Below are positions 56,772 through 64,000 of a stretch of DNA of 64,000 nt, piece by piece. How positions within the stretch are numbered: position 1 is the first letter of the stretch; every line of letters begins with the position of its first letter. The stretch is from Bugula neritina (taxonomy: Eukaryota; Bryozoa; Gymnolaemata; Cheilostomatida; Bugulidae). Below the pieces are notes generated by a model. It searched no databases, was not told the origin of the DNA, and saw only the letters and a program-made list of their open reading frames with translations. The position numbers and the translations under genes are program-made. The stretch lies in NCBI GenBank assembly GCA_964035545.1, contig OZ037773.1, positions 3,141,751-3,205,750 of the forward strand, read 5' to 3'.

Positions 56772-59700
56772 CTATACTCACCGTATTCATAGACAGACAC
56801 AGGAACTGCCCCTATAGAGTTACAATTAAAACTAAACTCTTCTCCTTCTATGATAGTTTCTTGTACATTTAGAAATATATCAGTTGGAGCCGCTGTTGAA
56901 TGAAAATAAGACATGCAAAAATATATTTCAAGTTGAGGAGTCAAATAGAGTTTATAAGAGCACTTGCTAATACTTTAACTTAATGTCTTGGCTTATATGT
57001 GATATAGATAGGAAAAATATCAAGTGAGATAGAAGCATTCAAAACATTATACTTTTCTCCTTCTGTGATAGTTTCTGATTTCCTGAGGTTAATAAGCTGC
57101 AACCACTGTTTTAATAGGAACGCATTCATAAACTGAATATAAACATTTGGTTTACAGAAATATTTCCAATAAAGTTGTTTTACTCTCGCATTAAAGTTCC
57201 TAATTATGAACAATAATAGACAAAAATCTAACGATAGCATGGCACCATGCTAAATGTCTGAAAATAAAACTATAAACTGTTTTGATAGCAGTTGAATCCC
57301 ACAATATAGAGATAAATGACATACTTTAAAAGCTGAAATTAATTAAAGTTGCATCTAAAAATTATGGTCTGCTAACATAATTTTAAAATAGACAAATTTA
57401 CTTTAAATAGGTTACCTTTGACTTCCATTGACACTTCCGAAGAGAGAATTTCTCCCACACCTCCTCCTTCAAACCCTCTACAGTAAAACTTCCCTTTGAT
57501 TGTTGAATCTGTTACAGTGAGTTGTACAGAAAGAGTGAACCCTTCAGGTTTACCAACTGAGTTACAGTCTGCATGGCTGACTCCAGGTCCTTCTATTCCA
57601 GAAACAGTAATAATATCTGGAGTTGAAGAGCTCTGCCATACTGTGTCATCCTCAGCACTTCGAGTACATCCATTTTGATAGACTGTACTGTCTCCATCAG
57701 CTTCATACCGTAACTGAAAGGTTCTCAGATCAGTATAACCAGATGCTTCACATGTGAAAGTTATCTTCTCACCTTTATAGAAATCTGGTGAAGTTGTAGT
57801 ACTGTAGTCTATCTCTGTAGATGGCTGTGCTATATATAGATGTATATATAGTAACAGCCCAGGTTACAAAGTACATCTAATACCGTGTACCAATATATAT
57901 ACAGTCAAAAACGTCTGGTTGTAAAAAATTACTTAATGAATAATAACAAAAGTGCATACAAACTGCATATACCAAATTTTAAGAATATGAACCAATTGTA
58001 AACCAATTGCACTCCATTAAAGGACATGACAGTGAGAATAAAATATTTAACAAGCAGTCTTTACTTATTCCTACTTATTCATACTTATTCATATCTTAAC
58101 TTTTTCATATGAATGTTTATAACACTAACACTGTGGTGTGATGGCAACAGTTTGTTCAGTGTTTCCTCCCTTCCAGTTAGAATGTTCTGTATCTGTACAG
58201 GATAAAGTTAATCCAGCTCTGTCTGTCTCAGTAGGAGTATACTTACCAGCCACTGTGTTACCATTTACTTCTGAATATTAAAACATATCTGTTTTTGCCA
58301 AGTTATGATAGTAAAGAACAACAGAGGATCTGTTCCTATATGTTTATAAACTTATCAATATTACAACACAACCTCATAATTTTTATTATACTCCCATATA
58401 ATCCCATTATAGCAATATGACTTGTAAATTGCTATAAGCAATGCTCTGCCATTTACACAAAATTTTGAAACTTGCCAAAGAATTAAGTCTAAATTTGTAA
58501 AAATGACGACTCTAAAAACTTAACTCTTTTTTTAGAATAAGCTGACACCTAAAACTCTAGATTTACAAATAACTGCTTTAATTTTATAAAATAGAAAGTA
58601 TGGAAGATAATTACACTCATGTAGTATTATTAGATAATTGTATTTATATATGTCACAGTCACATACAAACGTAATTAATTTCATATTACATGTAGCAAAT
58701 ATTTTATGATTTTTACTATATGCAAAGAAAGGTAATTAATTTATAATTTACTAAATAGAAAGTCATGGAACACATGTTTGAATTTTAATTAATCAAACAC
58801 TTCTATATATACTCACTGTATTCATAGACTGACACAGGATCTGCTCCTGTAGAGTTACAATCAAAAGTAAACTCTTCTCCTTCTATAATAGTTTCTGGTT
58901 TATTGAGGGATATACCAGTCGGAGCCACTGTTGAATAAAATCGCAAATATTAATTTAAATTTAATGCATGCCTCCCAGAAATAAATGAGATATATATATT
59001 CCAAAATTTAATTTGAGGGTATAGAACTATATAGCAAAAATCAATGCTGACATTTTTAATTTCAGCCATGAAATTACACACATTAATTAGCTATGAAAGT
59101 GTCAAATATAACATTATTATAAAATGCTAAGCAGATAGTTTTGTTTAGAAACTAATAGTAATATACTCGAAAAATATTTATGGTGCATACTAAGTAAATT
59201 TTAGTGATGCCATCAACCATCACCATGGCAACAGATGAATAGAAGTTTAATCTGTGTTCTATAATATGGAGCTCTACTAAAGTTAGTTACAGTGAAACAA
59301 AAAAAACAACCAGTTATACCATAATAATTTCGAACTTATAGAATAATTTATTTTAAGAATTTACCTTTGACTTCAATTGAAACTTCTGAGGAAAGAAACT
59401 CTCCCACACCTCCTCCTTCAAATCCTCTACAGTAGAACTTCCCTTTGAGTGTTGAATCAGTTGCAGTGAATTGTACAGAAAGAGTGAATCCTTCAGGTTT
59501 ACCAACTGAGTTACAGTATGCATGACTGACTCCAGGTCCTTCTATTCCAGAGACAGTAACAATCTCTGGAGTTGAAGAGCTCAGCCATACTGTGTCATCC
59601 TCAGAACTTGGAATACATCCACTTTGATAGATTGTACTGTCTCCATCAGCTTCATATCGTAACTGTAAGGTTCTCAGATCAGTATAACTAGATGCTTCAC

Positions 59701-60000
59701 ATGTGAAAGTTATCTTCTCATCTTTATAGAAATCTGGTGAGCTTGTAGTACTGTAGTCTATCTTTGTAGATGGTTGTGCTATAAGAAAAATATATTACAT
59801 ATATAAAACTCTAAGATCCCCAATATGTACGTACTTTATGATACTGTGCACCAATATGTTATGCATGCAGTCCCTGAAGTCATGTGTATCAACCCAATTA
59901 CATATAATATAGTTACAGGGCATTATATAGAACAAGCCTTACCTGCAGTGCAGATAAATAAGCAGACCAGACAAGACAGGAAGTGGTAGTAGCACATCAT
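55019..60000 (-). CDS. Gene A: five-Ig transmembrane receptor with four tyrosine repeats
   Basis: Ten exons, all introns phase 1: 59943-60000 signal, 59365-59778 Ig1, 58817-58927 Ig2a, 58130-58270 Ig2b, 57416-57829 second Ig1, 56782-56892 and 56280-56420 second Ig2, 55865-56089 Ig3, 55438-55635 membrane, 55019-55308 tail, giving 700 residues with no stops. The signal peptide is [19 protein letters not shown]. Domains: Ig1 20-157, Ig2 158-241, Ig1 242-379, Ig2 380-463, Ig3 from 464, helix about 579-600 (GGGLAGGCLLLIITAGVAF). The tail (605-700) has four 13-residue tyrosine units (Y619 YTEL, Y632 YTEL, Y645 YIEM, Y658 YTEM), then Y671 YDSL and Y695 YVNI. Relative to gene B it has three fewer repeats. 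The role as a recognition receptor is inferred from architecture. Confidence 0.8.
56139..56213. repeat. (TA)n microsatellite in gene A intron
   Basis: TA run between the second Ig2b exon and Ig3. A short second run lies at 56741-56768, just beside the second Ig2a exon's donor. Confidence 0.95.

Positions 60001-64000
<4,000 letters not shown>

Overview
The window is animal-type (metazoan) genomic DNA: very AT-rich, with long (TA)n, (GT)n and (GA)n microsatellites, short coding exons separated by GT-AG introns, tRNA-derived SINEs and decayed Ty3/gypsy retroelements. The Ig-domain receptor family and the repeat types suit a marine invertebrate such as a sponge or cnidarian, but I cannot name the species. 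Almost none of the long open frames is a gene by itself. The genes appear only when exons are assembled by their splice signals.

Layout. (1) 1-11.05 kb holds nested giant palindromes with no genes. Inside the first sits a tandem array of 272-bp repeats whose minus strand carries a complete type I hammerhead ribozyme in every full unit; a sixth, diverged unit lies at 14.5 kb. (2) 12.2-12.65 kb has an inverted, broken receptor fragment on the plus strand. (3) 16.1-20.35 kb is a minus-strand array of eight Ig-domain exons, four intact and four broken, behind a ruined signal-peptide exon. (4) 22.4-27.3 kb is receptor pseudogene D, whose first Ig domains were replaced by a gypsy fragment. (5) 28.0-32.6 kb is an insertion containing a second gypsy-like remnant. 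(6) 34.1-34.7 kb is receptor fragment F. (7) 36.1-39.9 kb (C), 44.8-49.8 kb (B) and 55.0-60.0 kb (A) are three apparently intact receptor genes on the minus strand. B and A lie in a roughly 10-kb tandem duplication that runs off the right edge.

Genes A, B and C code for type I membrane proteins of 700, 738 and 445 residues in my splice model: signal peptide, Ig-like domains, one membrane helix and a cytoplasmic tail. A and B have an Ig1-Ig2-Ig1-Ig2-Ig3 ectodomain; C has Ig1-Ig2-Ig3. Every intron is phase 1, so domain exons can be added or skipped without breaking frame. The tails carry tyrosine motifs: YxxL/M every 13 residues in A and B, an ITAM-spaced YEEL/YECI pair in C, and a final YVN motif in all three. 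By architecture they look like signalling recognition receptors, of the kind used in innate immunity or allorecognition. That role is inferred, not shown.

The cluster evolves by unit duplication, exon-array expansion, tail-repeat expansion and transposon damage. The standout observations are the hammerhead-ribozyme (retrozyme-like) repeats, the phase-1 Ig exon array, and the expandable tyrosine-repeat tails.
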